A stretch of DNA of 64,000 nucleotides from Longimicrobiales bacterium (GTDB taxonomy: Bacteria > Gemmatimonadota > Gemmatimonadetes > Longimicrobiales > Gaopeijiaceae): contig JANQDZ010000007.1 in assembly GCA_028278645.1 (NCBI GenBank), positions 42,155-106,154 of the forward strand. The letters run 5' to 3'. The position numbers and the translations under genes were made by a program. The notes beneath the pieces were generated by a model. It ran no database searches. It saw only the letters and a program-made list of their open reading frames with translations, and was not told the origin of the DNA. This document shows positions 1 to 7,987 of this stretch, piece after piece; within the stretch, counting starts at the first letter, position 1; every line of letters begins with the position of its first letter.

Positions 1-1
1 G

Positions 2-652
2 TCAGCTCACGGGAGCACTTCCGACGTGAGCCCCGGGCCTCAGCTCCGGCCTCAGGACGCCTCCAGATTCTCCGTCGGCGGTTTCATCGGATTCCAGGAC
101 GGGCTGAGCCTTCAAGGGTTCGCTCTGGCCAGAGACTTCGCCCAGGGATTCCCCCTACAGGCTCGTTTCCGGATCGCCAGGACCGGTGTTGAGCCAGGCA
201 GCGCACCAGCGGCGAGACGGATCTTCATCAACGACGCGACCGGTGGTACGCCAAAGGAGGCCGGGACGACGATGGACCTGGGTTTGGATGGAATCTACCC
301 GATGGGTCCCCGGACGAGCTTCTTTGGCGGGATCCGCTACACCCGGTTCAAAGCGAACTTCAAGTACGTCGGGGGGAACGAAGACTTCGATGTCACCAGC
401 GCTCACTGGGGCCTGGGTGCGGGCTTGGAGGCCGAGTTCCCAATGGGCCCGAAAATGAGTCTCTTGGTGTCGGGGGGCGGGGAGTACTTCTTCTCTTCCC
501 GGCTGAGCGGGCACGACACCTCGTATAGCCCTGACGGAGACGACGTAAACCCAAGGAAGGACTACACCTATGACGATGCCGACGAGGCCGTTGACCAGCC
601 CATCTGGCGTCCGGTCGCCCTGCTGGGCTTCAGCTATCGATTAGGGGGATGA
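2..652 (+). CDS. outer-membrane beta-barrel protein, 5'-truncated by window edge
   Basis: The reading frame is open from the window edge, so the true start and any signal peptide lie outside. The GTG at 26 is probably internal. The visible 216 residues alternate hydrophobic/aromatic and polar residues in strands (for example TSFFGGIRYTRFKANF and SLLVSGGGEYFFSSRL). An Asp-rich loop lies near the end, and the last residues, LLGFSYRLGG, end in a short strand as small OmpA/OmpW-like barrels do. It is an outer-membrane protein of unknown specificity, and I cannot name a family. The gene is followed by a strong hairpin at 681-708. Confidence 0.6.
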   Translation, partial: SAHGSTSDVSPGPQLRPQDASRFSVGGFIGFQDGLSLQGFALARDFAQGFPLQARFRIARTGVEPGSAPAARRIFINDATGGTPKEAGTTMDLGLDGIYPMGPRTSFFGGIRYTRFKANFKYVGGNEDFDVTSAHWGLGAGLEAEFPMGPKMSLLVSGGGEYFFSSRLSGHDTSYSPDGDDVNPRKDYTYDDADEAVDQPIWRPVALLGFSYRLGG

Positions 653-680
653 AAGGTAGGGTTTAGATCGGATTGGAAAC

Positions 681-708
681 GGCCGCCCGGAGAGTCCTCC
701 GGGCGGCC
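681..708. terminator. intrinsic terminator-like hairpin between convergent genes
   Basis: A perfect 12-bp GC-rich stem (GGCCGCCCGGAG with its complement) closes on the four-base loop AGTC. It lies between the end of the barrel gene on the plus strand and the end of the ExbB-like gene on the minus strand. It could terminate transcription in both directions. Only a short pyrimidine-rich tail (TCGGTCTTCT) follows on the plus strand. Confidence 0.65.
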
Positions 709-754
709 TCGGTCTTCTGGATCTGAATAGGTCCCTCGGCCAACATCTCGCACC

Positions 755-1147
755 TCAAGCAGGAGCGCCGGCCAACATCTTCCTGCTGAAGAGGGCTCTG
801 AGGCCCATCCAAACCACGCCGGACCCCAGGAGGAGGAAGAGACCGGCGATGGTGGTGAGGAACGAGATGGAAAACCCTTCCATGATCACCGGAGGTGAGA
901 TCTCCGGTGCAGCCCGGATGGCTTGAAGCGCGAGATAGATCCCCATCACCTGGCCGAGGACGCCAGCGACAGCCCCTATCGCCCCCCAGAAGAGGATTGC
1001 GTCGATGCGGCGCTTCACGCCGGGCCCAGGTCTTTGATCTGAGCTGAGCATGGAAAGAAGGCTCCACCCTGCCAACGCCAGGTTCACGACAATAAGGAGG
1101 GTGATGAAGATCCCCCATGGTCCAGAAAAACGGATCAGGTCAATCAT
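755..1147 (-). CDS. MotA/TolQ/ExbB-like small membrane protein (second copy)
   Basis: A 130-residue protein with about three membrane segments: residues ~8-30, a GAIGAVAGVLGQVMGIYLAL segment, and a C-terminal ISFLTTIAGLFLLLGSGVVW segment. The G-x-L-G-Q-x-x-G-x-Y-L-A-L core and the PEISPPVIMEGFSISFLTT stretch resemble the channel-forming half of the MotA/TolQ/ExbB family. It lacks the long cytoplasmic domain of true ExbB. The start at 1147 was chosen because its ATG overlaps the upstream stop (ATGA). It is closely similar to the gene before it, so the pair looks like a tandem duplication. No ExbD/TolR partner is nearby. Confidence 0.7.
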   Translation of the reverse strand: MIDLIRFSGPWGIFITLLIVVNLALAGWSLLSMLSSDQRPGPGVKRRIDAILFWGAIGAVAGVLGQVMGIYLALQAIRAAPEISPPVIMEGFSISFLTTIAGLFLLLGSGVVWMGLRALFSRKMLAGAPA

Positions 1148-1554
1148 TGTTTCTTCTCCTGCAAAGTGCGAAGACCAGAGCTCGGAGAGAGGAACCGGAG
1201 GCTCGCCCATACAACTCCGGCAAAGGCCAGGATCCCCAAGCCGAACAGCGTCGGGATGAACGAGATGACGAACCCTTCAGCCACCACCTGGGGGGAGATT
1301 TCCGGCGCAGCGATGATGGCGTTCAGCGCCAGATAGGTCCCTTGGCACTGGCCCAGGAACCCGAGAACAGCAGCTGCTGCTCCCCAAAACAGGACCGGAT
1401 TGATCCGAGCCTTCGGATCGAGCCCGTTCGTGCCCCGCCCCCGGTTCACGGCCAAAGCCGCCCTTACGGAGAGGGCCACAACCACCAGGCCCAGGACGGT
1501 GAGGGCCGGACCGAACATCCCAGAGAGTCGGATCACGGTCGGGAAGGCGCTCAT
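1144..1554 (-). CDS. MotA/TolQ/ExbB-like small membrane protein (first copy)
   Basis: A 136-residue protein with three predicted membrane segments and the core GFLGQCQGTYLALNAI followed by PEISPQVVAEGFVISFIPTL. The same motif order occurs in its downstream neighbour. The ATG at 1554 is preferred over a GTG at 1557 because GGAGG lies five bases upstream of it and it forms a TGATG junction with the HAAS gene. By family it should form a proton or ion channel with a paralogue. The absence of ExbD/TolR suggests a different force-coupling or purely channel role, which is inference. Confidence 0.7.
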   Translation of the reverse strand: MSAFPTVIRLSGMFGPALTVLGLVVVALSVRAALAVNRGRGTNGLDPKARINPVLFWGAAAAVLGFLGQCQGTYLALNAIIAAPEISPQVVAEGFVISFIPTLFGLGILAFAGVVWASLRFLSPSSGLRTLQEKKQ

Positions 1555-2297
1555 CACACTCCCTCCAACAGGTTAGCGGCAGCGGCCAGCTCCTGCCGCC
1601 TCACCTGTGCCTCGAGGAAGAACCATAGGAAGCCCAAGACAAGGGCACCCGACAAGGCGATGACAAGGGTCGCTGCGGCCATGTGGAGCCACCCTACCAG
1701 GTGGATCAAGGCTTCTCCCGGTACCGCTCTGATCCGAAGTGCGCTTCTGTACAATTCGAACCAGAGCCCACCGCCAGCCACCACGATCATGGCTGCGGCC
1801 AGGCCCAGGAGTCTGAGAAGGCTGTGCCGACGGGCTGGGCTCCACGTGTCGCTCCCCCGGAACAGCCGATGGCCCTTTCCAGCGGCGATGACCAACCCGA
1901 GCCCAAGGATGGGCATGAGGATCCAAACCAATCCGCTGGCGTCTCTGTACAGCTCCCCGCGAAACAGGAGACTCCCGGAAGCCACCGTCACGAAGAGCGC
2001 CAGAATGACCATGAGCATGCGAGACCAAGGTCCCCGAACCGGTCCAGAGAGGTTCTCCAAGGATCGTTGGAGTGGGGAATCATGGACCTGGACCAGCTCG
2101 ATCAACGCTTGATCCGAAAGGTCAAAGTGCTCCAAAACCTCCCGATCTGCCTCGTCCGCCGAGAGCCCACGGCCCAGGTACTCCCGGTGGAGGTCCTCCA
2201 TGTCGGCAGCAAGCTCCAGAAGGATTCTGGATCTGGCTGGCTCCGGTACATTCAACCGGGCGTCCGCATCCAGAAGCGACTGGGTGAAACGGCTCAT
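1554..2297 (-). CDS. HAAS-domain membrane protein, PadR partner
   Basis: A 247-residue protein. Residues ~1-75 form an all-helical domain (ADARLNVPEPARSRILLELA, then GRGLSADEADREVLEHF) that matches the HAAS type (HTH-associated alpha-helical signalling domain), commonly encoded next to PadR regulators. Four hydrophobic segments follow (around LMVILALFVTVASG, GLVWILMPILGLGLVIAAG, LGLAAAMIVVAGGGLW and TLVIALSGALVLGFLWFFL). The start at 2297 overlaps the PadR stop (ATGA), so the two are translationally coupled. By family it probably transmits a membrane signal to, or sequesters, PadR. Confidence 0.75.
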   Translation of the reverse strand: MSRFTQSLLDADARLNVPEPARSRILLELAADMEDLHREYLGRGLSADEADREVLEHFDLSDQALIELVQVHDSPLQRSLENLSGPVRGPWSRMLMVILALFVTVASGSLLFRGELYRDASGLVWILMPILGLGLVIAAGKGHRLFRGSDTWSPARRHSLLRLLGLAAAMIVVAGGGLWFELYRSALRIRAVPGEALIHLVGWLHMAAATLVIALSGALVLGFLWFFLEAQVRRQELAAAANLLEGV

Positions 2298-2647
2298 GAT
2301 CCCTCCTCCCGAATGACCTCCGCGAAACAGCCCATGAACCCCTTCCAGGCTCTTCGAAGATCCCGGAGATACAGTTCGCCATCGCGCGTGAGCTGGTAGC
2401 GCTTGCGTTTTCCACGGGCCCCTTCGTCGGACCATGCACCCTCGATCAAACCCTCCTTTTCCAGTTTGTGGAGGATCGGATAGAGAGTGCCGTGCTTGAA
2501 GCCGAACCGCCCTTCGCTCCTCTCCTCGATGTCCAAGGCCAGCTGATAGCCGTGCTTTGGGCCACTTTCCAGGGCAGAGAGGAGCAAAGCCTCGTTGAAA
2601 TGTTTCGCGAAGCTTTGGGGTCCCAGGCGGGGTTGTTTTGGGGTCAT
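2294..2647 (-). CDS. PadR-family transcriptional regulator
   Basis: A 117-residue protein with the PadR winged helix: LLLSALESGPKHGYQLALDI, then the wing GFKHGTLYPILHKLEKEGLI and the basic GKRKRYQLTRDG hairpin. A C-terminal dimerisation helix follows. It heads a leftward operon with the HAAS protein and two ExbB-like genes. PadR proteins usually repress their own operon. The AT-rich palindrome at 2690-2710, just upstream, is the obvious candidate operator. Confidence 0.9.
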   Translation of the reverse strand: MTPKQPRLGPQSFAKHFNEALLLSALESGPKHGYQLALDIEERSEGRFGFKHGTLYPILHKLEKEGLIEGAWSDEGARGKRKRYQLTRDGELYLRDLRRAWKGFMGCFAEVIREEGS

Positions 2648-2689
2648 GGTGGCTCGACATCCTACTACGGGTGATTACTTAGATCTACG

Positions 2690-2710
2690 ATATATAGAAG
2701 ATCTATATAT
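2690..2710. promoter_or_regulatory. AT-rich palindrome, candidate PadR operator/promoter
   Basis: A perfect inverted repeat, ATATATAG-AAGAT-CTATATAT, stands out in this GC-rich sequence. It lies 43 bp upstream of the PadR start and 89 bp upstream of the divergent DUF5916 gene. The TATATA cores could serve as -10 elements in either direction. A second short dyad, ATGTCAACAT, abuts it at 2709-2718. Assignment to PadR is inference from position and symmetry. Confidence 0.55.
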
Positions 2711-2798
2711 GTCAACATCAGGTTCCGCCTCCCCTTCCCCAACCCCCGACGCTATCTTGGCGGACCGTTTGCCTATCCGGGCCAGGAGGCCCTCCTCC

Positions 2799-5093
2799 AT
2801 GTCGCGAGCATCAATAAACCACCTCCACCCAACCCCCGACATGATCCGAAGCAGACCGGCTCTCGCCTTTCCATTCCTCACTCTGAACCTCCTGGTTTCC
2901 GTCCTGGTTACACCCCTCGGTGTGGTGGCCCAGCCAGCAAAAGATGAAGGAGCCCAAACACGGCCCTCCCTTCCGGTGGGCCGCGTTAGCGACGATCTCA
3001 GGCTTGACGGTGTCCTGTCGGAGTCGGTCTGGGCTTCCGCCCCAGGTATTCAAGGGCTCACGATGATCGAGCCTTTCGAGGGGGGTGACCTGAAGGCCGA
3101 GACCCGAGTCGTGGCGTTGGCCAGCCCAACAGACCTCTTCATCGGCGTAGAGGCTCGCGATCCTGATCCCGGTGGGATCGTCAGCACCTCCAAAGCACGA
3201 GATCCGGAGCTCCAGGCCGAGGATTACATCAAAATCGTGTTTGACCCGTTCCTGGATGGACGGACCGGGTACATTTTCGCGTTGAACCCGGGTGGAGCCC
3301 GGTACGACGCGCTGGTGGCCCGCAGAGGGGAGGGAGAGGATCCCCAATGGGATGCGGTGTGGGAAGCGACCACCTCCCGTGACTCTGGAGGGTGGTACGC
3401 GGAGATCAGGATCCCCCTCCAGAGCCTTACCTTCGACGGATCGCTGGATCGGTGGGGCTTCAACGTCGAACGGCGGGTGGAGCGGCTCCAGGAGGTGAGT
3501 CGGTGGGCCAGTCCGTTCAGGGATGCGAAGATCGCCCAAACCAGCCGGGCTGGTCTCCTCACAAATCTCCCGACCTTCGATACCGGAGCTGGCCTCACCA
3601 TCAGGCCTGCCATCGTTACGGGTGGGGAGAAGGCCGGAGAGAACGGGAGCTGGGAGGGGACGTTCGAGCCAAGCCTCGACGTATTCCAGCGGTTGGGTAG
3701 CAACAGCACGGCGATGGTGACCGTGAATACCGATTTCGCCGAAACCGAGGTAGACACCCGCCGGACCAATCTCACCCGGTTTCCCCTCTTCTTCCCCGAA
3801 AAGAGGACGTTCTTCCTGGAGGGATCCGACATATTTGATTTCGGGATCGGAATGTCTTCCCCCTACCACTCCGACGTGGTCCCGTTCTTCACCAGAAGGA
3901 TCGGCCTTTTTGAGGGGGAAGCCGTCCCCCTCGAGGCGGGGGGAAAGGTGTCGGGGAAGGCTGGAAGCACCAACTACGGCGCGTTGGTCACCCGAACCGG
4001 AGAGGTGGACGACCTGGTCCCAGGTACGACCATGGCCGCCATGAGGGTCAGGCAAAACGTCCTGGAAGAATCGAACCTCGGTCTGCTGGCCACCTTCGGG
4101 GATCCGTCGGGACTCGAAGGGAGCTACATGGTCGGGGCTGATGCGACCTACCAGACGTCGCGTTTGTTTGGCTCGAAGAACCTCATAGCCGGGTTTTGGG
4201 GGTTGGTCACGGATCGTGACGGCTTGGACGGTGACAAGACTGCTTTCGGGGCGAAGGTGGATTACCCAAACGACACCTGGGATGTCGCCCTGACCTTTCT
4301 CCGGATCGGGGATGGGTTCGATCCCGCCATGGGTTTTGTTCCGAGAAGAGGAATCAACAAGCTCTTCGGAGGAATGAGCTTCAAGCTCTACCCGTCTTCG
4401 TTGTCCTGGCTGCGGATGATGAACCACCAACTCCGCCCCATGTTGATCCTGGACTTGGACGGCGATTGGGAGAGTTATCGGTTCTTCACGGCGCCCATCA
4501 ACTGGCGACTGGAGAGTGGAGACCGGATCGAGATCAATGTGAACCCGGAGGGTGAGCGGCTGGACGACCCCTTCGAGATCGCTGACGGTGTGGTGATCGA
4601 GCCTGGTTCGTACCACTTCATGAGATATCGCCTGGAATGGGAGATGGCATCGAAGCGGGCCGTCAGCGGGCAGCTGACGTGGTGGTTCGGATCGTTCTAC
4701 GATGGATCCCTGGACCAGATAGAGGCCAAGGTCCGGGTCCGACCTTCCGAGTTGGTGATCTTTGACCTTACCGCCACGCGGAATATCGGGGAACTCGAGG
4801 CTGGGGATTTCGACCAGAGTCTTTACGGATTGCGGGTTCTGGCCAACTTCTCACCCGACCTGCAACTGACCAGTTTCGTCCAATACGACGATGACTCAAA
4901 AAAGCTTGGGACAAACACCCGGCTCCGGTGGACTTTCCATCCCTTGGGAGACCTCTTCCTGGTCTACAACTACAACGTCATCGACCGGTCGGATGACCCA
5001 GACTATCCCGGGAGCAGCATGAATCGACCGAGTCGATGGGCTCTCGACGCGACCCAGCTGATGCTGAAGGTCCAGTACGCCCTGAGGTTCTGA
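2799..5093 (+). CDS. exported CBM9-like/DUF5916 outer-membrane barrel protein
   Basis: About 764 residues. A hydrophobic signal (LAFPFLTLNLLVSVLVTPLG) precedes a carbohydrate-binding family-9-like domain (LRLDGVLSESVWASAP, YIKIVFDPFLDGRTGYIFAL, WYAEIRIPLQSLTF). A long C-terminal barrel region contains FPLFFPEKRTFFLEGSDIFD and ends in VQYALRF, as DUF5916 proteins do. These are outer-membrane proteins often coded near peptidases. The ATG at 2799 has AGGAGG nine bases upstream. The ATG at 2841 gives a more classical signal peptide but has no ribosome site. The substrate is unknown. Confidence 0.8.
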   Translation: MSRASINHLHPTPDMIRSRPALAFPFLTLNLLVSVLVTPLGVVAQPAKDEGAQTRPSLPVGRVSDDLRLDGVLSESVWASAPGIQGLTMIEPFEGGDLKAETRVVALASPTDLFIGVEARDPDPGGIVSTSKARDPELQAEDYIKIVFDPFLDGRTGYIFALNPGGARYDALVARRGEGEDPQWDAVWEATTSRDSGGWYAEIRIPLQSLTFDGSLDRWGFNVERRVERLQEVSRWASPFRDAKIAQTSRAGLLTNLPTFDTGAGLTIRPAIVTGGEKAGENGSWEGTFEPSLDVFQRLGSNSTAMVTVNTDFAETEVDTRRTNLTRFPLFFPEKRTFFLEGSDIFDFGIGMSSPYHSDVVPFFTRRIGLFEGEAVPLEAGGKVSGKAGSTNYGALVTRTGEVDDLVPGTTMAAMRVRQNVLEESNLGLLATFGDPSGLEGSYMVGADATYQTSRLFGSKNLIAGFWGLVTDRDGLDGDKTAFGAKVDYPNDTWDVALTFLRIGDGFDPAMGFVPRRGINKLFGGMSFKLYPSSLSWLRMMNHQLRPMLILDLDGDWESYRFFTAPINWRLESGDRIEINVNPEGERLDDPFEIADGVVIEPGSYHFMRYRLEWEMASKRAVSGQLTWWFGSFYDGSLDQIEAKVRVRPSELVIFDLTATRNIGELEAGDFDQSLYGLRVLANFSPDLQLTSFVQYDDDSKKLGTNTRLRWTFHPLGDLFLVYNYNVIDRSDDPDYPGSSMNRPSRWALDATQLMLKVQYALRF

Positions 5094-5112
5094 CTAAACC
5101 CCGGACTTTCCC

Positions 5113-6330
5113 ATGACTCAGGTTTTAGCCCAAGCGCGAGAGACGTTCCCGGCCACGAAAGACCTAGTCTACCTGGACGCCGCTGCGGTGTCTCTCATTT
5201 CGCAGCCGACCTACGAAGCGATCCGAGCGTTTCTGGACATTTGTATCGAGCCGGGATCGGCCGACGCTTCGCGGCACCACATGGTCATGGACGAGATGAG
5301 AGGCCTGGCCATCGACGAGGCCGCTGCGCTGCTGAACGCGGACCGAGATCAGATCGCGTTGGTGGAAAGCACAACGCATGGGCTGAACATCGCGGCGAAC
5401 GCCATACCACTCGAACGGGGCGATCAGGTCCTCATCGCCGACACTGAGTACCTGCAGGTCTCCATCCCTTGGAAAATGAAGGAAGGATCCATGGGGATCG
5501 AGATCGTGCCGGTTCCGACAAGCACAAACGGCTACCTAACGGCTGATCACTTTGAAGAAGCCATGACCGAGCGGACACGAGTGGTTTGTGTGTCTTCGGT
5601 TCAGTGGTGTTCAGGGAACCGCATCGACCTGAAGGCTTTGGGAGATATGTGCCGAGCCCGAGACGTCTACCTGGTCGTGGACGCGATCCAACACCTGGGC
5701 GCGTGTGGCCTGGACGTGCGAGAGACCCCGGTGGATTTCCTGATGGCAGGCGGCCACAAGTGGCTCAATGCCCCGTTCGGCTGCGGGATCCTCTACGTGT
5801 CCCCGAACTGTTTAGGCGAGTTGATGCCAGACAGCTGGGGATACCTCGCCCTCGAGGATCCTGAGGGCGGCTGGAGCGAGTATTTCCGAAGACCCGACAT
5901 CAGCCCTTACTCCGATTGGCACTTCAAACAAACCGCCGCAAAGTTCGAGATCGCCGGTACCTCGAACTACCCCGGAGCCATTGGCCTCGGCGCTTCCTTG
6001 GGGCAGATCAACCAGCTCCGGCTCCCGGTCATTCAAGAGCATATCCTGAGCCTCGGCCAGCAGCTTCGTTCCGGCCTGGAGGAGCTTGGAGCACGGGTCA
6101 TCTCGCCGGGAGAGAACAATCAGGAGGTCCGCTCGGGCATCACGATCTTTCGGATGTACGACTCACCGGAAGAAGATCGGATCCTCCTGGATTCCCTTTT
6201 GGAACGTGGGATCTACCTGGCCCAGCGGTACACATCTGGCGTGGGAGGCCTTCGAGCCTCCACGCACTTCTACAACAACGAAGAGGACGTGGATCGCGTC
6301 TTGGAAGCCATCGAGGACCTGACCGGATGA
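5113..6330 (+). CDS. class-V aminotransferase-fold PLP enzyme (cysteine-desulfurase-like)
   Basis: 405 residues with the class-V layout: N-terminal LVYLDAAAVSLISQPTYEAI, cofactor contacts ESTTHGLNIAANAI and CVSSVQWCSG, the PLP-nitrogen Asp in VYLVVDAIQHLGA, and the Schiff-base Lys in MAGGHKWLNAPFG. C-terminal GVGGLRASTHFYNNEEDVDR carries the carboxylate-binding Arg. The family includes cysteine desulfurases, isopenicillin-N epimerase-like and kynureninase-like enzymes. No IscU or SufE neighbour supports a cluster-assembly role, so the substrate is open. It starts 19 bp after the DUF5916 gene and runs into the symporter gene 7 bp later, which suggests one transcript. Confidence 0.8.
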   Translation: MTQVLAQARETFPATKDLVYLDAAAVSLISQPTYEAIRAFLDICIEPGSADASRHHMVMDEMRGLAIDEAAALLNADRDQIALVESTTHGLNIAANAIPLERGDQVLIADTEYLQVSIPWKMKEGSMGIEIVPVPTSTNGYLTADHFEEAMTERTRVVCVSSVQWCSGNRIDLKALGDMCRARDVYLVVDAIQHLGACGLDVRETPVDFLMAGGHKWLNAPFGCGILYVSPNCLGELMPDSWGYLALEDPEGGWSEYFRRPDISPYSDWHFKQTAAKFEIAGTSNYPGAIGLGASLGQINQLRLPVIQEHILSLGQQLRSGLEELGARVISPGENNQEVRSGITIFRMYDSPEEDRILLDSLLERGIYLAQRYTSGVGGLRASTHFYNNEEDVDRVLEAIEDLTG

Positions 6331-6337
6331 GGGTTCC

Positions 6338-7678
6338 ATGGTGAGGCGAGAGACCTTCTCCTCACGTCTTTCCCTTCTGGCCACCATGGTGGGGGTGGCC
6401 GTGGGCCTCGGGAACGTATGGAGGTTCCCCTACATGGTGGGGAGGTTCGGAGGCGCCGCTTTTGTCCTCCTCTACCTTCTTTTTGCCCTCCTGATAGGGA
6501 TCCCGGCCCTCATGGCCGAATGGACCCTGGGTCGGCACACTCAGCGGGGAACGGTGGGAGCCTTCCATCGGGCGGGCCTCCCCGGCGGTAAGGTCCTCGG
6601 ATGGCTCTTCTTCTGCACAGTGACGGCAGCCACGGCCTATTACACAAACGCCATCGGCTGGGTGGTTTTTCACGGGGTTTCCGGGGCTTTGGCTCCCATG
6701 GGCACTCCGTTTTCGGGATCCGATATCCTCCCTCCGAACCAAGGATTCGACGGGAAATCCCTCCTCCTTCAGCTCGGTCTCACGGGCGCTGTCGTCCTGG
6801 CCGCGGTCATGGTTTTGTTGAAGGGCCTTAGATCGGGAATCGAAAAGGCCAGCACCGTCCTGACCCCCCTGCTCTTCCTCGGCCTCCTCTTGATCATCGC
6901 CCGGTCACTCACGCTTCCGGGCGCCGGTGAGGGAGTCCAGTGGTACATCCTCAAATTCCAGCCTTCCGACATAACGCCGACGGTAGCCATGGCCGCCCTG
7001 GGTCAGGTCATCTTTTCACTTGCCCTCGGGGGCACGTTCATGGTGGTGTACGGCTCCTACCTGAACCGAAGCGACCCGCTGGGAAAAAACGCAATCTGGA
7101 CCGTCGGGGGGGATACTGCGGCCGGCCTGTTGGCAGGGTTGGCAATCTTCCCGGCTGTCCTGGCCTTGGGCATGGAGCCGGGCTCCGGGCCGGGCCTGAT
7201 CTTCGAAACCCTCCCCCAGGTGTTTGGGCAGATCCCAGGGGGTGCGGTATTCGGAACGGTGTTTTTCGGAGCGTTGGCAGGCGCGGCCTTTCTCTCAGGT
7301 GTGGCGGCGTTCGAGGTCCTGATCGCCGGTCTGACCGATAACACTTCTCTGAGCAGACGTGGCGCCACGTGGGTCATGGCCGGGTCCGTCTTCCTCCTGG
7401 CCATACCACCGATGATCAACATGCGGATCTTCGTCCCTTGGGATCTGGCGTTCGGATCGGGAGCCCAAACCGCTGGGGTCCTGGTTGCGGTCCTGGCGGT
7501 GGGATGGGGGATGAAGCGGGCCAATGTGTTCCAGGAATGGATCCAGAACGGGGCCCCTCCCGGCCGAAGAGACATTTTCCTCTACCATTGGGTGCGCTGG
7601 GTAATCCCGCTGGCCATTCTCTCAGTCGGGTCCTGGTGGATCCTAACGGAAGTCATTGGAGTCGTGAGCGGCGTATGA
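6338..7678 (+). CDS. sodium:neurotransmitter-symporter-family (SNF/LeuT-type) transporter
   Basis: 446 residues and about eleven to twelve membrane helices. TM1 carries the unwound substrate/sodium motif in LATMVGVAVGLGNVWRFPYM, followed by GGAAFVLLYLLFALLIGIPA and the EWTLGRHTQRG loop. TM6-8 regions are recognisable (GQVIFSLALGGTFMVVYGSY, FGTVFFGALAGAAFLSG). Bacterial members import amino acids or related solutes with sodium. It lies 7 bp after the PLP enzyme gene, so the two may handle the same amino-acid-like compound. Its stop overlaps the start of a degraded gene. Confidence 0.9.
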   Translation: MVRRETFSSRLSLLATMVGVAVGLGNVWRFPYMVGRFGGAAFVLLYLLFALLIGIPALMAEWTLGRHTQRGTVGAFHRAGLPGGKVLGWLFFCTVTAATAYYTNAIGWVVFHGVSGALAPMGTPFSGSDILPPNQGFDGKSLLLQLGLTGAVVLAAVMVLLKGLRSGIEKASTVLTPLLFLGLLLIIARSLTLPGAGEGVQWYILKFQPSDITPTVAMAALGQVIFSLALGGTFMVVYGSYLNRSDPLGKNAIWTVGGDTAAGLLAGLAIFPAVLALGMEPGSGPGLIFETLPQVFGQIPGGAVFGTVFFGALAGAAFLSGVAAFEVLIAGLTDNTSLSRRGATWVMAGSVFLLAIPPMINMRIFVPWDLAFGSGAQTAGVLVAVLAVGWGMKRANVFQEWIQNGAPPGRRDIFLYHWVRWVIPLAILSVGSWWILTEVIGVVSGV

Positions 7679-7898
7679 AGAGAATCCGGAGTGGTATCGT
7701 TGTGGTCCTCCCGTTGGTCCTGGGGAAGGGACGGGACCTCGGCCATTGTCGTTGGAGGCGATTATCAGGAGACAGGCCTGCAGTCCGGAACGGTGGCGAC
7801 CTCTACAGACGGAGGGAGGAACTGGAGCCTTCCTCCAGAACCCCACGGGCTGGGCCGTGGGACCGGACGGTCGGGTGGCTCGATTGGTCGTGAGATAG
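7675..7898 (+). pseudogene. relic of a YCF48/BNR-type beta-propeller gene
   Basis: Three pieces of what looks like one exported propeller gene lie in order but in three different frames. First is an ATG at 7675, overlapping the symporter stop, with a signal-like start MKRIRSGIVVVLPLVLG. Next is a BNR/YCF48-like repeat piece AIVVGGDYQETGLQSG running into TSTDGGRNWS (about 7737-7828). Last is a terminal piece AFLQNPTGWAVGPDGRVARL ending at TAG 7896-7898. Intact genes of this type encode several hundred residues, so most of the repeats are gone. The family link is by motif recognition, and an assembly error cannot be excluded. Confidence 0.55.
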
Positions 7899-7987
7899 CG
7901 GGGGGCCCCGTTGCCTGACCCTCAGGTGGATGTCTATCCTTGGCCCTCCATCGGTTCAAAAGAGAATCCACACGGATTTTGGAGACC

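Noticed and set aside
2811..4616. A 601-codon open frame on the minus strand opposite the DUF5916 gene
   Set aside because: It is antisense to a gene with clear protein motifs, has low-complexity Arg/Pro/Gly-rich sequence and reflects high-GC codon bias; no domain is recognisable.
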